A DNA stretch of 64,000 nt from Clusia tigrina (taxonomy: Eukaryota; Arthropoda; Insecta; Diptera; Clusiidae). The DNA is taken from positions 86,327,570 to 86,391,569 of the forward strand of contig OV050030.1 in assembly GCA_920105625.2 (NCBI GenBank), read 5' to 3'. The notes below the pieces were generated by a model, which made no database searches, had not been told where the DNA came from, and was given only the letters and a program-made list of their open reading frames with translations. Position 1 is the first letter of the stretch. Every line of letters begins with the position of its first letter. Positions 32,630-42,479 of this stretch are shown here, piece by piece. The position numbers and the translations under genes were made by a program.

Positions 32630-33572
32630 GTGGCCTAAAATGATGTTGGATATACGGAAACTCATCGCTGGGTGTGAAAGCTGTCAGAAGAACAAGATAT
32701 CAAGGCTAACAAGGATGCCTATGCAGCTAACTGATACTGCTAACAGGCCATTCGAAAAGGTGTTCATGGATATGGTGGGACTATTGCCCGAGAGCTCGTC
32801 TGGGAATAAATCCATCCTAACATTCCAGAACGACCTATCTAAGTACTTTATAGCAGTTACCATGCCGGATGCGGAGGCAACCACGGTAGCTAGGATTTTC
32901 TTTGTGGAAGTTGTAGCAAAATTAGGTGTCCCAAAGATACTGGTAATAGATAACGGCACTAATTTCATTTCGAGAATTTTTTCTGAAACGTGTAAACTGT
33001 TAAAGCTGAAGAAACTTCACATCACCCCGTATCACCCTCAGGATAACGGTTCGTTAGAACGTAGCCACCGACCGCTAGCTGAATACTTGAGGTATTTTGT
33101 GAAGGAGGATGGATCGAACTGGGACCAGTGGTTGGCGTCAGCAATGCATGGGCACAACAACACGGTACACGCATCCACTAACCAGACGCCATTTTTCACG
33201 TTGTATGGTTTCCAACCTCAAATGCCATCGAATTTGAAACGAAAGCCAGCGCCTTTATATAATACACACAACTACCCACATCTGTTACGTTATCAAGTGC
33301 AGAAAGGGCACGAGTTGGCTAGGAAGGCGCAGGAAAGGGCAAAAGAGGTATCCAAGAAGCAATATGATGCTTCCGCTAATCCCGTGCAGTTCGTTGCTGG
33401 GGACAATGTTTTACTGCGTAACAGTAACAAGAAGAACAAATTTTCCCATATTTGGCTTGGTCCATATAAAGTAGAAAAAATTTTGGGGCCAGTAACGACA
33501 GAGGTTAGGATAGGAAACAAATTGAGACGTTCCCATAACAATCTGTTGAAGCCTTACAGATCGAATATGTAA
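32577..33572 (+). pseudogene. Provirus P integrase, HH part of zinc domain lost
   Basis: The frame begins with RTRRRLKRCIRKNYRWPKMM and CESCQKNK, the CC half of the HHCC zinc domain; the HH half is not upstream. The catalytic core is intact: KVFMDMVGLLP (Asp), LVIDNGTNFISRIF (Asp), PYHPQDNGSLERSHRPLAEY (Glu). The C-terminal part has VQFVAGDNVLLRNSNKKNKF and LGPYKVEKILGPVTTEVRIG, an SH3-like/GPY-F module (GPY kept). The first Met of the frame is not a natural start, since the integrase is normally part of Pol. Confidence 0.88.
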
Positions 33573-34741
33573 ATAATATCCTCAACCTTGAAAACGAAGA
33601 CAATTAAACGTAAGCAAGCCAGCGGTATGAAAGAATGAAACCATATATAATGATTCAAGGGCGAAACAGTGTACAAATGCCCGCGTGAAGTAGTAAAAGA
33701 AATGATTTTTGCGAGCGGAAAATATGACTTCAATAAAGAATGAAGAAAAAAATGGGAAACAAGTAAATGCATATAATTTTTTGTTTGTTTTAGAGGTTTA
33801 GGCAGTCGCATGAGCAGCAGAGTCAATAACCGGGGCGTTTATGCAATTCGTTATTAAGTTTGTAGCCACTCATAACGTACACGGGTAATATGATGCGTTG
33901 ACATTTTTGGCATGCGCTATAATGACAAGCGCATGTGCCATGTACATATGTATGTATGTCAGTAAGTAAGTATGAGCGCGGGTAGCGTGTAAGTTTAATA
34001 TGAGACATGGTGGTTTGCATGCATATGTTTAGGATTTTAATTGTTTTATCAATACGATATACATGAAGTCGTAGGGGTAGGGGCATGAAGGTAAACGTAA
34101 GTATGTTGATTGAAAAAACACAATTATCTAAATATCTCTTTTATTGATATGAATAATGTAATAAAGAAGATAAGTATGGAATACAATTGATTTCAATTAG
34201 TTTGAATACAACTTCCGGGTGTACGACCCTGGAAGTATCGAACGTTGGCAGCATCAGATGTTGGTCGCCTAGCATCTGGTAGAATCCGTACAGTAAGATG
34301 GTGAGCCGACCAAAGCAGGTTTTGACTCGTTTAACAATTACGTAGCATAATTACGAATGGGGTTGTTTTGAAGTAAGAGGGAAGGTAAGAAAGGCTCTTG
34401 TTAGTATATTTAGTTAATATGACAGGTTGGTCTAAGCTAAAATAAGTTAGGGAGAATAATCAGTAGGTAGCAAGTTAAAAGAGCTAGTTGAGAATGGACA
34501 GTAGTAAAATCGAAATTAGGTTAGATAGACTAAAGTTTGCTTGAAAGTTGATTAAATGTTAATGCAGAGACAATCGGGAGGTATATGCTAGCTGACAGCG
34601 GTTAGAAAGCTAGCGTAAAATGGACGGGCTTCAGCGCAGTAGTAAGTAGGGTAGTGTTAATACCGAGGGGGTGCCTGTATGTTTCGTATGCATTCATAGA
34701 AGGGTTTTCCACACTAAAGGTGTTATGAATATATACGAACC
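33573..34741. other. No gene seen between P pol and element G
   Basis: About 1.2 kb. A pyrimidine-rich tract ending in TTTTAG (33779-33793) looks like a 3' splice site just after pol, where env would begin, but the downstream frame closes after about a dozen codons. A G-run at 34664-34671 (GAGGGGGTG) could be a stray polypurine tract. No second copy of this stretch occurs in the window. Confidence 0.4.
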
Positions 34742-35481
34742 AGGAGTGAAACGCCGGTTAAAACCTGGCGTTTACTTCGTCTAGGGTGGAGCACTCTCTT
34801 ACGTGGTAGTGATGCCGGTTAAAACCTCACACCACCAATCACGTAAGAAGTCTCAAAGTCAGGAATTGTCTGCCGTGGTCGCCACTGTCCGCGAATACTA
34901 TACCCACTTACACGCCTGCTCGTCCGCTGTTGCCGCCGCCGCTGTTGGTTATCGCAAGAGAGCGCCTGCTCGTCCGCTGATGTCGCGGCCGCTGTTGAAA
35001 TCGCAAGAGCTCGTGTTCGTCCGCTGTTGTCGCCGCCGCTGTTGAAATCGCAAGAGCTCGTGTTCGTCCGCTGTTGTCGCCGCCGCTGTTGAAGTCGCAA
35101 GAGCTCGTGCTCGTCCGCTGTTGTCGCCGCCGCTGTTGAAATCACAAGAGCTCGTGTTCGTCCGCTGTTGTCGCCGCCGCTGTTGAAGTCGCAAGAGCTC
35201 GTGCTCGTCCGCTGTTGTCGCCGCCGCTGTTGAAATCACAAGAGACCGGTTCCTCTGTGCACCGGCCTTTTATACATTTTTTTATGCGAGCATCGACAAG
35301 TCCCGTATTTCGGCACTGTGTCGTGTTCGCGCATACGGAATTCCCGTATTTCGGCGTTGTGTCATGTTCGAGCATAACCACGTGTGGCGTGGTTTGGCTA
35401 CATGTTCTCGCATGGTGTTGGTATATGGTGAGGGCGGTACTTTGTGTGACCTTAAATTGTTACAAAATTTAGGTCTTCACA
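34742..35481 (-). repeat. Element G 3' LTR, truncated
   Basis: Matches 38895-39622. On the minus strand it begins TGTGAAGACCTAAATTTTG at 35481, after the G-rich tract. The distal 340 bp or so of the full LTR are missing on the left. It contains the TATA box (minus, 35266-35274) and a 47-bp tandem array. Confidence 0.88.
34907..35245 (-). repeat. 47-bp minisatellite in the G 3' LTR
   Basis: About seven head-to-tail units. The spacing between successive CAAGAGCTCGTG boxes is 47 bp (for example 35004 to 35051). Each unit contains TCGCCGCCGCTGTTGAA. All six frames stay largely open across the array (47 is not a multiple of three), giving repetitive SCDFNSGGDNSGR-type translations that are not evidence of a gene. 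Confidence 0.92.
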
Positions 35482-35491
35482 CCCCCCCCTT
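35482..35491 (-). promoter_or_regulatory. Element G polypurine tract
   Basis: On the minus strand TAAGGGGGGGG directly precedes the 3' LTR start TGTGAAG; this is the plus-strand DNA priming site. Confidence 0.75.
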
Positions 35492-36640
35492 ACTTCATGG
35501 TGCGCAATCTTACGGTTATTGACGTGGGGTTAATGACGATTCGGTATGGTAGCATTTCGAATCGCATTCGTTTCAGTTTCCCAGTCCTATGATCTATCTG
35601 CATCCTCGGTGTTATTGCGTCTTTGACCATTTGTGGTAAGTGTACCCCCTTCTCTCCATGTACCTCGTTCAGGTCGCAGAAAGTGAGGCCAGTTGTAATG
35701 GGCAGTTTATTTAATAGCGCGGTCAATGATGTAGCGCCTCTCTTCCACGTGCCTCCGTCGTTGTATTCTTCCTTCTCTTCATCTTGCAGTTCAGTACGTG
35801 AGTAAAGAGCTTCTAGTGGTTGTCTAGATAGCGCATCGGCTACGACATTCAGTTTGCCCTTCCTGTCAACTTTAAAGCTGGTAATAGTGTCGGCCGGTGT
35901 AGCTGTGTCCGTGTCCATATCAAATAGATTGGGGATAGCTTGAGGCTTAATGACGCGAGTCAATTTGCCAACCACTGGTCTATTGTCACGTGAAAGTGTA
36001 CTTTTGCTCGACTCTTCATTGAAGTCTTCAAAAAGGCCGTCGGACGCTATTCGTATGGCTTGCTTGTCATTGAATTTCGGAGGCATTGCGTCGCAGGAAG
36101 CGTCGCCGTTGGCTTCAGCACCCCACCGATGTTTGCACAGATGCTGTCGCTTGTTGACTGCAGACCGCTCGGGTTGGTCGGACTGAACACGTACCCCACT
36201 TTTGAAAATCCTACCCTACTTTTTGGATAAGACCAGTTTTACCGAACCGCGTTGCTGTTCCTCCTCGGCTGCGACTATGCCAGCAGTACCAGTGCCTTCA
36301 GCGGATACTTGTTCGCTCGGTGACGGGACCACCGCGGTGCAGTTGACCTGGTTGTCCAGCGTAAGGGTCCGTTTGAACTTGTCTTTGATCTTATAATCAC
36401 GCCGCGGTGGCGATGAAGGCGCAGTGCTTGGTAGACGAACGTGCGCGTTGGAATTGGAGTTGGTATCGTGCCAATCCAGCGATGGAGTTTCATTATAATG
36501 GGCGGATAATAGAGGCGATGTCGCTGTGAGTGCACTTGTATGTGAACCTTCTGCTAATTCAATATTAGCCAGTTTGGCGGGCATCGGATGTGGCTCCTGA
36601 TCCTCAAGAGTGTCAGCAGTTCGTTGCAGGACTTGCGTTA
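35490..36640 (-). pseudogene. Element G fused pol residue (post-protease linker joined to RNase H end)
   Basis: One minus frame from 36584, with a stop at 36216-36218, continues to 35490. The first half is Ser/Thr/Pro-rich with no domain (TSALTATSPLLSAHYNETPS). The second contains FKVDRKGKLNVVADALSRQP, the end of a Ty3/gypsy RNase H, followed by a short pre-integrase stretch (LNEVHGEKGVHLPQMVKDAI). RT, the rest of RNase H and the integrase core have been removed by deletion. Confidence 0.75.
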
Positions 36641-37450
36641 CTTGTTGGTTCTTCTTCTTCCGTCCGTAGTTTCGGGGTGTAATAGGTGTGGATGAAGCCG
36701 GTGATGTAGTTGCGGCTGCTTTGGCTTCTTCGGCAGCGCCGGCTTTAGCTGAGAGGCTAGCGGCAATTTTTTAATGTTATTGTTGTTGTTGCTGAGATTG
36801 CTGTTGTTTGTGCTCCATATCGAATGCCCTCGTCTCACTGCAGGCGGGGTTATCTGTTGATCGTCGTTTGCTATTGTCAACTGTTGTTGTATTAGCGTTT
36901 GCTGTCCTTGTTGTTTCTGTGGTGACCTCTGCTGTTGCTTCCTAGGATTCCTGTTACGCACTGTCAACTGTTTGGGGTTGTTTCGTGAGTTTCTCCTGTC
37001 GGCTCTCAATTCAACGGAGCTCCCTCCGAGAGAAAGTGTAGCTCCCATGGTGTACAAGAAATCTAACCCTAAAATGACTTGTCCAGATGCACGTGGGAAG
37101 ATGAGAAACGGCATTCGGCAACATTTATCACCTATTCGCACGTCCAGCATAAGGGCTTCCTTGCTTGTGCATTCACCGCCGTTTGCTAGTTGTGCCCTCA
37201 CGTTTACTGCGACTACGTTGTTCGGACTTCGATGTTGTTTGGCAAAATTTCCATTGATGAAGCTCTTTGTAGCCCCGGTGTCTATCGTCGTATTTATTTG
37301 TTCTCCGTCCACCGTAACTGTGGCGAAGATATGGTTACGCTCGCAACGTAACAACTTTACTGCTGGCGAAACGGGTTGTGATTTGACGGCCCCACTCGTC
37401 CCCGGTTGTGAGGGGGTCCTTGCTCGTTTCCCGCTTGCTGTTGACAGCAC
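36638..37450 (-). CDS. Element G protease
   Basis: A 270-codon frame with NTTIDTGATKSFINGNFA (active site DTGA, residues about 56-73) and GQVILGLDFLYTMGATLSLG (the second ILG-type motif). It is an aspartic protease of the Ty3/gypsy type that would process the Gag precursor. A Gln/Asn-rich low-complexity tail (QKQQGQQTLIQQQLTIAND) follows. The frame overlaps the end of gag by at least 94 bp in the -1 frame, so translation by -1 ribosomal frameshifting is likely. No damage is visible in the protease core. Confidence 0.82.
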   Translation of the reverse strand: MLSTASGKRARTPSQPGTSGAVKSQPVSPAVKLLRCERNHIFATVTVDGEQINTTIDTGATKSFINGNFAKQHRSPNNVVAVNVRAQLANGGECTSKEALMLDVRIGDKCCRMPFLIFPRASGQVILGLDFLYTMGATLSLGGSSVELRADRRNSRNNPKQLTVRNRNPRKQQQRSPQKQQGQQTLIQQQLTIANDDQQITPPAVRRGHSIWSTNNSNLSNNNNNIKKLPLASQLKPALPKKPKQPQLHHRLHPHLLHPETTDGRRRTNK

Positions 37451-38493
37451 TCAATTGTTCGGATATTCGTCTGGCCGCACTCCCAGCAGACCAGTACCTG
37501 TGGGTTCCGACAATTGCGTTGAATGTGTCCTTCTTGACCGCAGCGTCGACATGCTTTTTTGTGACTTATTTTGATGCCCATTGTTTGTGCTCGATCGCGT
37601 CGAGGTTCCGGTTGGCATCGTGGTAGCTGCTCATGTGGTGGTTGTTGTCGGCTGCGTTGTGGTGCTTCACGCAGTGTTTCCTGATCCGCTCTGATACTTT
37701 CGTATTCTTGCGCACGAGTGATCAGTTCGTCCAGCGAGGAGAAATCGTCACGCCTTATATATAGGCGGTAGTCGGGCAAACTATTGCGGAAGATACGTTC
37801 GTTCTGTCGGTCTTCGTCATACTGCGCACGTCCCATCAGATTTTGCAGGGCGATGGTATAATCCTTAAAGGCCTCTCTTGGCTTTTGCACCCGTTTTCTG
37901 ATCTCATCGTCTAGATCTTCAAAATATCGGCTGGGGAGGAAAAATTTCAGAAAGTCTCGTTCGAATGCTTCAAACGTGACCCACTGCCTTTTGTTGTTTC
38001 GGTGCCAGGTTAATGCCTTATCTGTGAGTAAGGGGAGTAAGTCCCGGTTGAGACCATACATGTCTGCCAGTTCCTTTACGCGCTCTATAAATCCCCACGG
38101 ATCCTTATCGCCGTCGTATTTTACTGGCCACTTACGAACTTGTTCAATGACGGTAACGCATTGAGTTGACAAAAAGGCGTTCATGTTATCTGCGCCGACA
38201 GATGGTTGTTCCTGGTGTCGTTCCATTTCCTCTATGTGGACGTGAGATGGTTGTGTTACCGTTGACTTCGATGTTTTTGGTAATGTGGAGCTTGCTGTCT
38301 CTTGCGTGTGCTTTATTTCCAATTCCTCCAGTCGTTTGCGGAATTCCGGGTTAGTGGTGCTATCAACTATCAAAGCTGCGAACCTTTTTCGCAGTTCGTC
38401 CAAACTTCTAGTATCGTCAAGTTTAAATTCTGCCGCGTATTGTTCTAGCTGGTCTTTGCGTAGAGTATAGATCCACCCTGACTTCGGCTTCAT
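37357..38493 (-). CDS. Element G gag, apparently intact
   Basis: A 378-codon open frame with Met at 38493, 18 bp after the PBS. Capsid-like part: VRKWPVKYDGDKDPWGFIER, LPLLTDKALTWHRNNKRQW, DFLKFFLPSRYFEDLDDEIR and GRAQYDEDRQNERIFRNSLP, the Retrotrans_gag pattern (residues about 115-265). A CCHC knuckle CRRCGQEGHIQRNC is at about residues 317-330, followed by a second Cys pair CWECG. Gag would build the particle and package RNA. It is the longest undamaged retroelement frame in the window except the P pol frames. A deleted relative lies at 24594-24800. Confidence 0.9.
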   Translation of the reverse strand: MKPKSGWIYTLRKDQLEQYAAEFKLDDTRSLDELRKRFAALIVDSTTNPEFRKRLEELEIKHTQETASSTLPKTSKSTVTQPSHVHIEEMERHQEQPSVGADNMNAFLSTQCVTVIEQVRKWPVKYDGDKDPWGFIERVKELADMYGLNRDLLPLLTDKALTWHRNNKRQWVTFEAFERDFLKFFLPSRYFEDLDDEIRKRVQKPREAFKDYTIALQNLMGRAQYDEDRQNERIFRNSLPDYRLYIRRDDFSSLDELITRAQEYESIRADQETLREAPQRSRQQPPHEQLPRCQPEPRRDRAQTMGIKISHKKACRRCGQEGHIQRNCRNPQVLVCWECGQTNIRTIECCQQQAGNEQGPPHNRGRVGPSNHNPFRQQ

Positions 38494-38511
38494 ATCGATT
38501 CGTTGTGTTAA

Positions 38512-38530
38512 GGTCCCAGCTCGGGCGCCA
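38512..38530 (-). promoter_or_regulatory. Element G primer-binding site
   Basis: The minus strand reads TGGCGCCCGAGCTGGGACC directly after the LTR end (…CCTTACA). TGGCGCCC is a common tRNA-primer complement in gypsy-type elements. Confidence 0.82.
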
Positions 38531-38739
38531 TGTAAGGAATCTCTAGCTGGGGTACGCTCAGTCTTCCCAGAGTCCTGTACAATATTTATTTTCTTGACCT
38601 TAACACAACGTTTGATGGAGTTTGTTTACTTTATTTTATTATTCAGTAAATTACAACTTCATCTTAGACTAATTAGAACTAAATCCTGTATTCTCTCCGC
38701 TTCGTCTAATTGCAGTGAAGTGGGGTAGTGGCAGACGTA

Positions 38740-39021
38740 GAAGCAATAGCTGCTTTGAAAGTCAACGCCGGTTAAAACCTCGCGTTTACTTCGTCTAGGG
38801 GGGAGCACTCTCTTACATGGTAGTGATGTCGGTTAAAACCTCTCACCACCAATCACGTAAGAAGTCTCAAAAGTCTAACTTGAAGCAATAGCTGGTTTGA
38901 AGTGAAACGCCGGTTAAAACCTCGCGTTTACTTCGTCTAGGGTGGAGCACTCTCTTACGTGGTAGTGATGTCGGTTAAAACCTCACACCACCAATCACGT
39001 AAGAAGTCTCAAAGTCAGGAA
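38740..39021 (-). repeat. 142-bp tandem duplication with GGTTAAAACC palindromes
   Basis: GAAGCAATAGCTG recurs at 38740 and 38882, 142 bp apart. Each unit holds two GGTTAAAACC palindromes and a CTTACGTG / CACGTAAG inverted pair. The truncated 3' LTR has only one such unit (from about 34747). Confidence 0.85.
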
Positions 39022-39064
39022 TTGTCTGCCGTGGTCGCCACTGTCCGCGAATACTATACCCACT

Positions 39065-39386
39065 TACACGCCTGCTCGTCCGCTGTTGCCGCCGCCGCTG
39101 TTGGTTATCGCAAGAGAGCGCCTGCTCGTCCGCTGTTGTCGCCGCCGCTGTTGAAATCGCAAGAGCTCGTGTTCGTCCGCTGTTGTCGCCGCCGCTGTTG
39201 AAATCGCAAGAGCTCGTGTTCGTCCGCTGTTGTCGCCGCCGCTGTTGAAGTCGCAAGAGCTCGTGCTCGTCCGCTATTGAAATCACAAGAGCTCGTGTTC
39301 GTCCGCTGTTGTCGCCGCCGCTGTTGAAGTCGCAAGAGCTCGTGCTCGTCCGCTGTTGTCGCCGCCGCTGTTGAAATCACAAGAGA
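39065..39386 (-). repeat. 47-bp minisatellite in the G 5' LTR, with one collapsed unit
   Basis: The same array as 34907-35245. One unit near 39268-39290 has lost its TTGTCGCCGCCGC part, and an early unit reads TTGTCGCCGCC where the other LTR has GATGTCGCGGCC. The LTRs have therefore diverged by slippage as well as by substitution. Confidence 0.9.
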
Positions 39387-39406
39387 CCGGTACCTCTGCG
39401 CACCGG

Positions 39407-39415
39407 CCTTTTATA
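39407..39415 (-). promoter_or_regulatory. Element G TATA box
   Basis: TATAAAAGG on the minus strand, about 210 bp inside the 5' LTR. The same box is at 35266-35274 in the 3' LTR. Confidence 0.6.
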
Positions 39416-39644
39416 CATTTTTTTATGCGAGCATCGACAAGTCCCGTATTTCGGCACTGTGTCGTGTTCGCGCATACGGAATTCCCGTATTTCGGCGTTG
39501 TGTCATGTTCGAGCATAACCACGTGTGGCGTGGTTTGGCTACATGTGCTCGCATGGTGTTGGTATATGGTGAGGGCGGTACTTTGTGTGACCTTAAATTG
39601 TTACAAAATTTAGGTCTTCACAACTTATAATTTTTTTTAGCCAA

Positions 39645-41359
39645 ATGAGTGGAAAGGGCACTGCTGGTAGAATTACCAAAAATAAGAAAAAAATTATCAG
39701 CTTGGAGACAATATTAGATATTCTGCGACGATTTGATAAGAGAGATAAGGCTGTGGAGATAGCAAAGGCTGTTGGTCTGGCTGCAACAACTGTCAGAACT
39801 ATTAGAGATGGAGATGGGGATAAAATAAGAGAGGCTGCAAAATCTGCAAGATGCTAAAACGATGACCCATAGAAGGAGTGCTTTGATGATCAAAATGGAG
39901 TCCTTGCTTTCTATCTGGATTGAAAAGCAAGCTGCGCATAGAATATCATTAAGTAAAATGGTAATTCAAACGAAAGCAAAAAGCTTATTTGATGACATAA
40001 AAAGTAAAGCAGCAGTATCCAACGATAATGCGAATGGTAGTAAAAACAAGAATGAAAAATTTGAAGCTAGTCAGGGCTGGTTTGAGAGATTCAAAATTCG
40101 AGCAAATCTGCACAGCATCGCTCTTAAAGGCGAAGCAGCTAGCGCTGATATAACTGCTGCAGAACGCTACCCGACAGAGTTAAAAAAATAATTCATGAAG
40201 GTGGCTATGATCCGAAACAGGTCTTTAATGTTGACGAGACTGGGTTATTTTGGAAACGTCTACCTAAAAGAACTTTCATATCTAAAACAGAAAAATATGC
40301 GCCAGGATTTAAAGCTAGCAAGGATAGACTGACTCTTCTTCTTGGTGGTAATGCAAATGGTGATTTTAAATTTAAACCATTTCTCATTTATCACTTAGAA
40401 AATCCAAGAGCTATGAAAGGTTATTCAAAGAATCTGCTTCCTGTCCACTGGCGAGCAAACAAAAAATCATGGATGACTACATCATTATTTCAAAACTGGG
40501 TTTTAACTTGTGCTATTCCAGAAATTAAAGATTATTGCAACAAGGAAAACTTAAACTTCAAGGCTTTGGTCCTAATAGATAATGCTCCTGGCCACCCAGT
40601 TTATGTTGATGAGTTGTGAGAAAACGTGAAATTTGTATTTTTACCGCCTAATACAACACCAGTTATTCAGCCGATGGATCAGGGAGTAATATCGACTTAT
40701 AAAAGTTATTACCTTCGACGAACATTTAAACTTGTTTTAAGTGAGACTGATGGACAAGATAAGACCATGCTAGAGTTTTGGAAAAAGTTCAGCATTATGA
40801 AAGCCATAGAAATTATTTCTGATTCGTGGGAGGAGGTTAAACCATCTTGCATGAATGGTGTTTGGCGCAAAATATGGCCTGAATGTGTTCACCGAATATG
40901 CGCTGCAAAAAATGACGGTACACCAGCTGTTCGTCATGAAATTTCTAATTTAGCTACAGAGTCTAATTTTGAAGGTATGGAGGAGACTGATATAAATGAA
41001 TTGTTAACCTCGCACAACCAAGAATTCTCTAATGAAGAACTATTGCAACTGGAATTGCATTTTGCTAATGAAGAAGGTGACAGTGACCGTTCAATAGAAT
41101 TCTCCGAAAATAAAATTTAACCTCAAAACAAATTTCCAAAGCGATGTGTTTGATTGACGAAGCTATGGAGATTTTTTTAAAAAACGATCCTGACAGCGGA
41201 AGGAGTTTTAAAGTGTCCCAGGCGGTAGCTACGTATATCAATTGCTACAAAGAAATTTATTTTACGTTGAAAAATAGCTCTTCAGCAAACATTGGACCAA
41301 TTTTGTGTGAAAGAAAGCCGACTTACGATAACACCCATTATGGATTCATCAGAATGTGA
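39645..41359 (+). pseudogene. Tigger/pogo-type transposase (CENP-B-like), arm 1
   Basis: Domain order is complete. CENP-B-type N-terminal helix-turn-helix: KKIISLETILDILRRFDKRD and AKAVGLAATTVRTIRDGDGD (39645-39857). Second DNA-binding domain: SIWIEKQAAHRISLSKMVIQ to GWFERFKIRANLHSIALKGE (39862-40190). DDE_1 catalytic domain: VFNVDETGLFWKRLPKRTF, KALVLIDNAPGHPVYVDEL and PPNTTPVIQPMDQGVI, carrying the three Asp. C-terminus at 41144-41359. Defects: frameshifts near 39860, 40188 and 41110, and a TGA at 40617-40619. Arm 2 (62919-64000, minus) shares the TGA and the 41110 shift. Confidence 0.93.
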
Positions 41360-41622
41360 TTAATTTTAATTTTGTTTTTTATAAATTAATTGAATAGTTT
41401 ATTTTGTTTTAATTGAATACGTTTTTTTTTTGTATAATAAAATTTTATATTATTTTTGTTTTTTTAATGTTTACTTTGTTCAATTAGTATTTTCGTAACC
41501 CTGGAACCTATCTTCGATCTTTACATGGTTTGCTATAGAAAATCTTAATTCATTTTGCGTCGTTTCAATTTGCGTCGTGTTTTTTTGGAATGTAACCCCG
41601 ACGCAAAGTGAGGTATTGGTGT
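41360..41622 (+). repeat. Tigger 3' UTR and right terminal inverted repeat region
   Basis: AT-rich 3' UTR, then repeated TTTGCGTCG motifs (41555-41580) and an end near GAGGTATTGGTG at 41622, followed by TA. The TTTGCGTCG repeats recall the sub-repeats of Tigger ends. The left end is not visible; element G's LTR lies directly before the gene. Confidence 0.6.

Positions 41623-42479
<857 letters not shown>

Larger units (their letters stand above)
34742..39622 (-). mobile_element. Element G: LTR retrotransposon with gag and protease but no RT or integrase
   Basis: Direct LTRs (34742-35481 truncated, 38531-39622 full) bracket 3.05 kb containing, on the minus strand, PBS, gag, protease, a Ser/Thr-rich linker and the tail of RNase H, then a polypurine tract. 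RT, most of RNase H and integrase are missing. It could only move with help from a relative. Confidence 0.88.
38531..39622 (-). repeat. Element G 5' LTR, full length (1092 bp)
   Basis: On the minus strand it starts TGTGAAGACC at 39622 and ends CCTTACA at 38531 next to the PBS. The promoter TATA box (TATAAAAGG, minus, 39407-39415) is followed within about 30 bp by the 47-bp tandem array, which would be in the RNA leader. A 142-bp tandem duplication lies at 38740-39021. Confidence 0.9.

Noticed and set aside
33779..33826. Splice acceptor leading to an env gene right after P pol
   Set aside because: The acceptor-like sequence is good, but the reading frame after it closes after about a dozen codons and shows no env features.
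34907..35245. Regular direct repeats that could suggest a CRISPR array
   Set aside because: Units are contiguous, with no unique spacers, and lie in an insect LTR.
34803..35381. Open frames with repeated SCDFNSGGDNSGR-like units in the G LTRs (also 38959-39522)
   Set aside because: They arise from the 47-bp tandem repeat inside an LTR; 47 is not a multiple of three, so the unit is read in rotating frames.
36972..37574. 200-codon plus-strand frame opposite G gag/protease
   Set aside because: It is the antisense shadow of the real minus-strand gag and protease, with no domain of its own.
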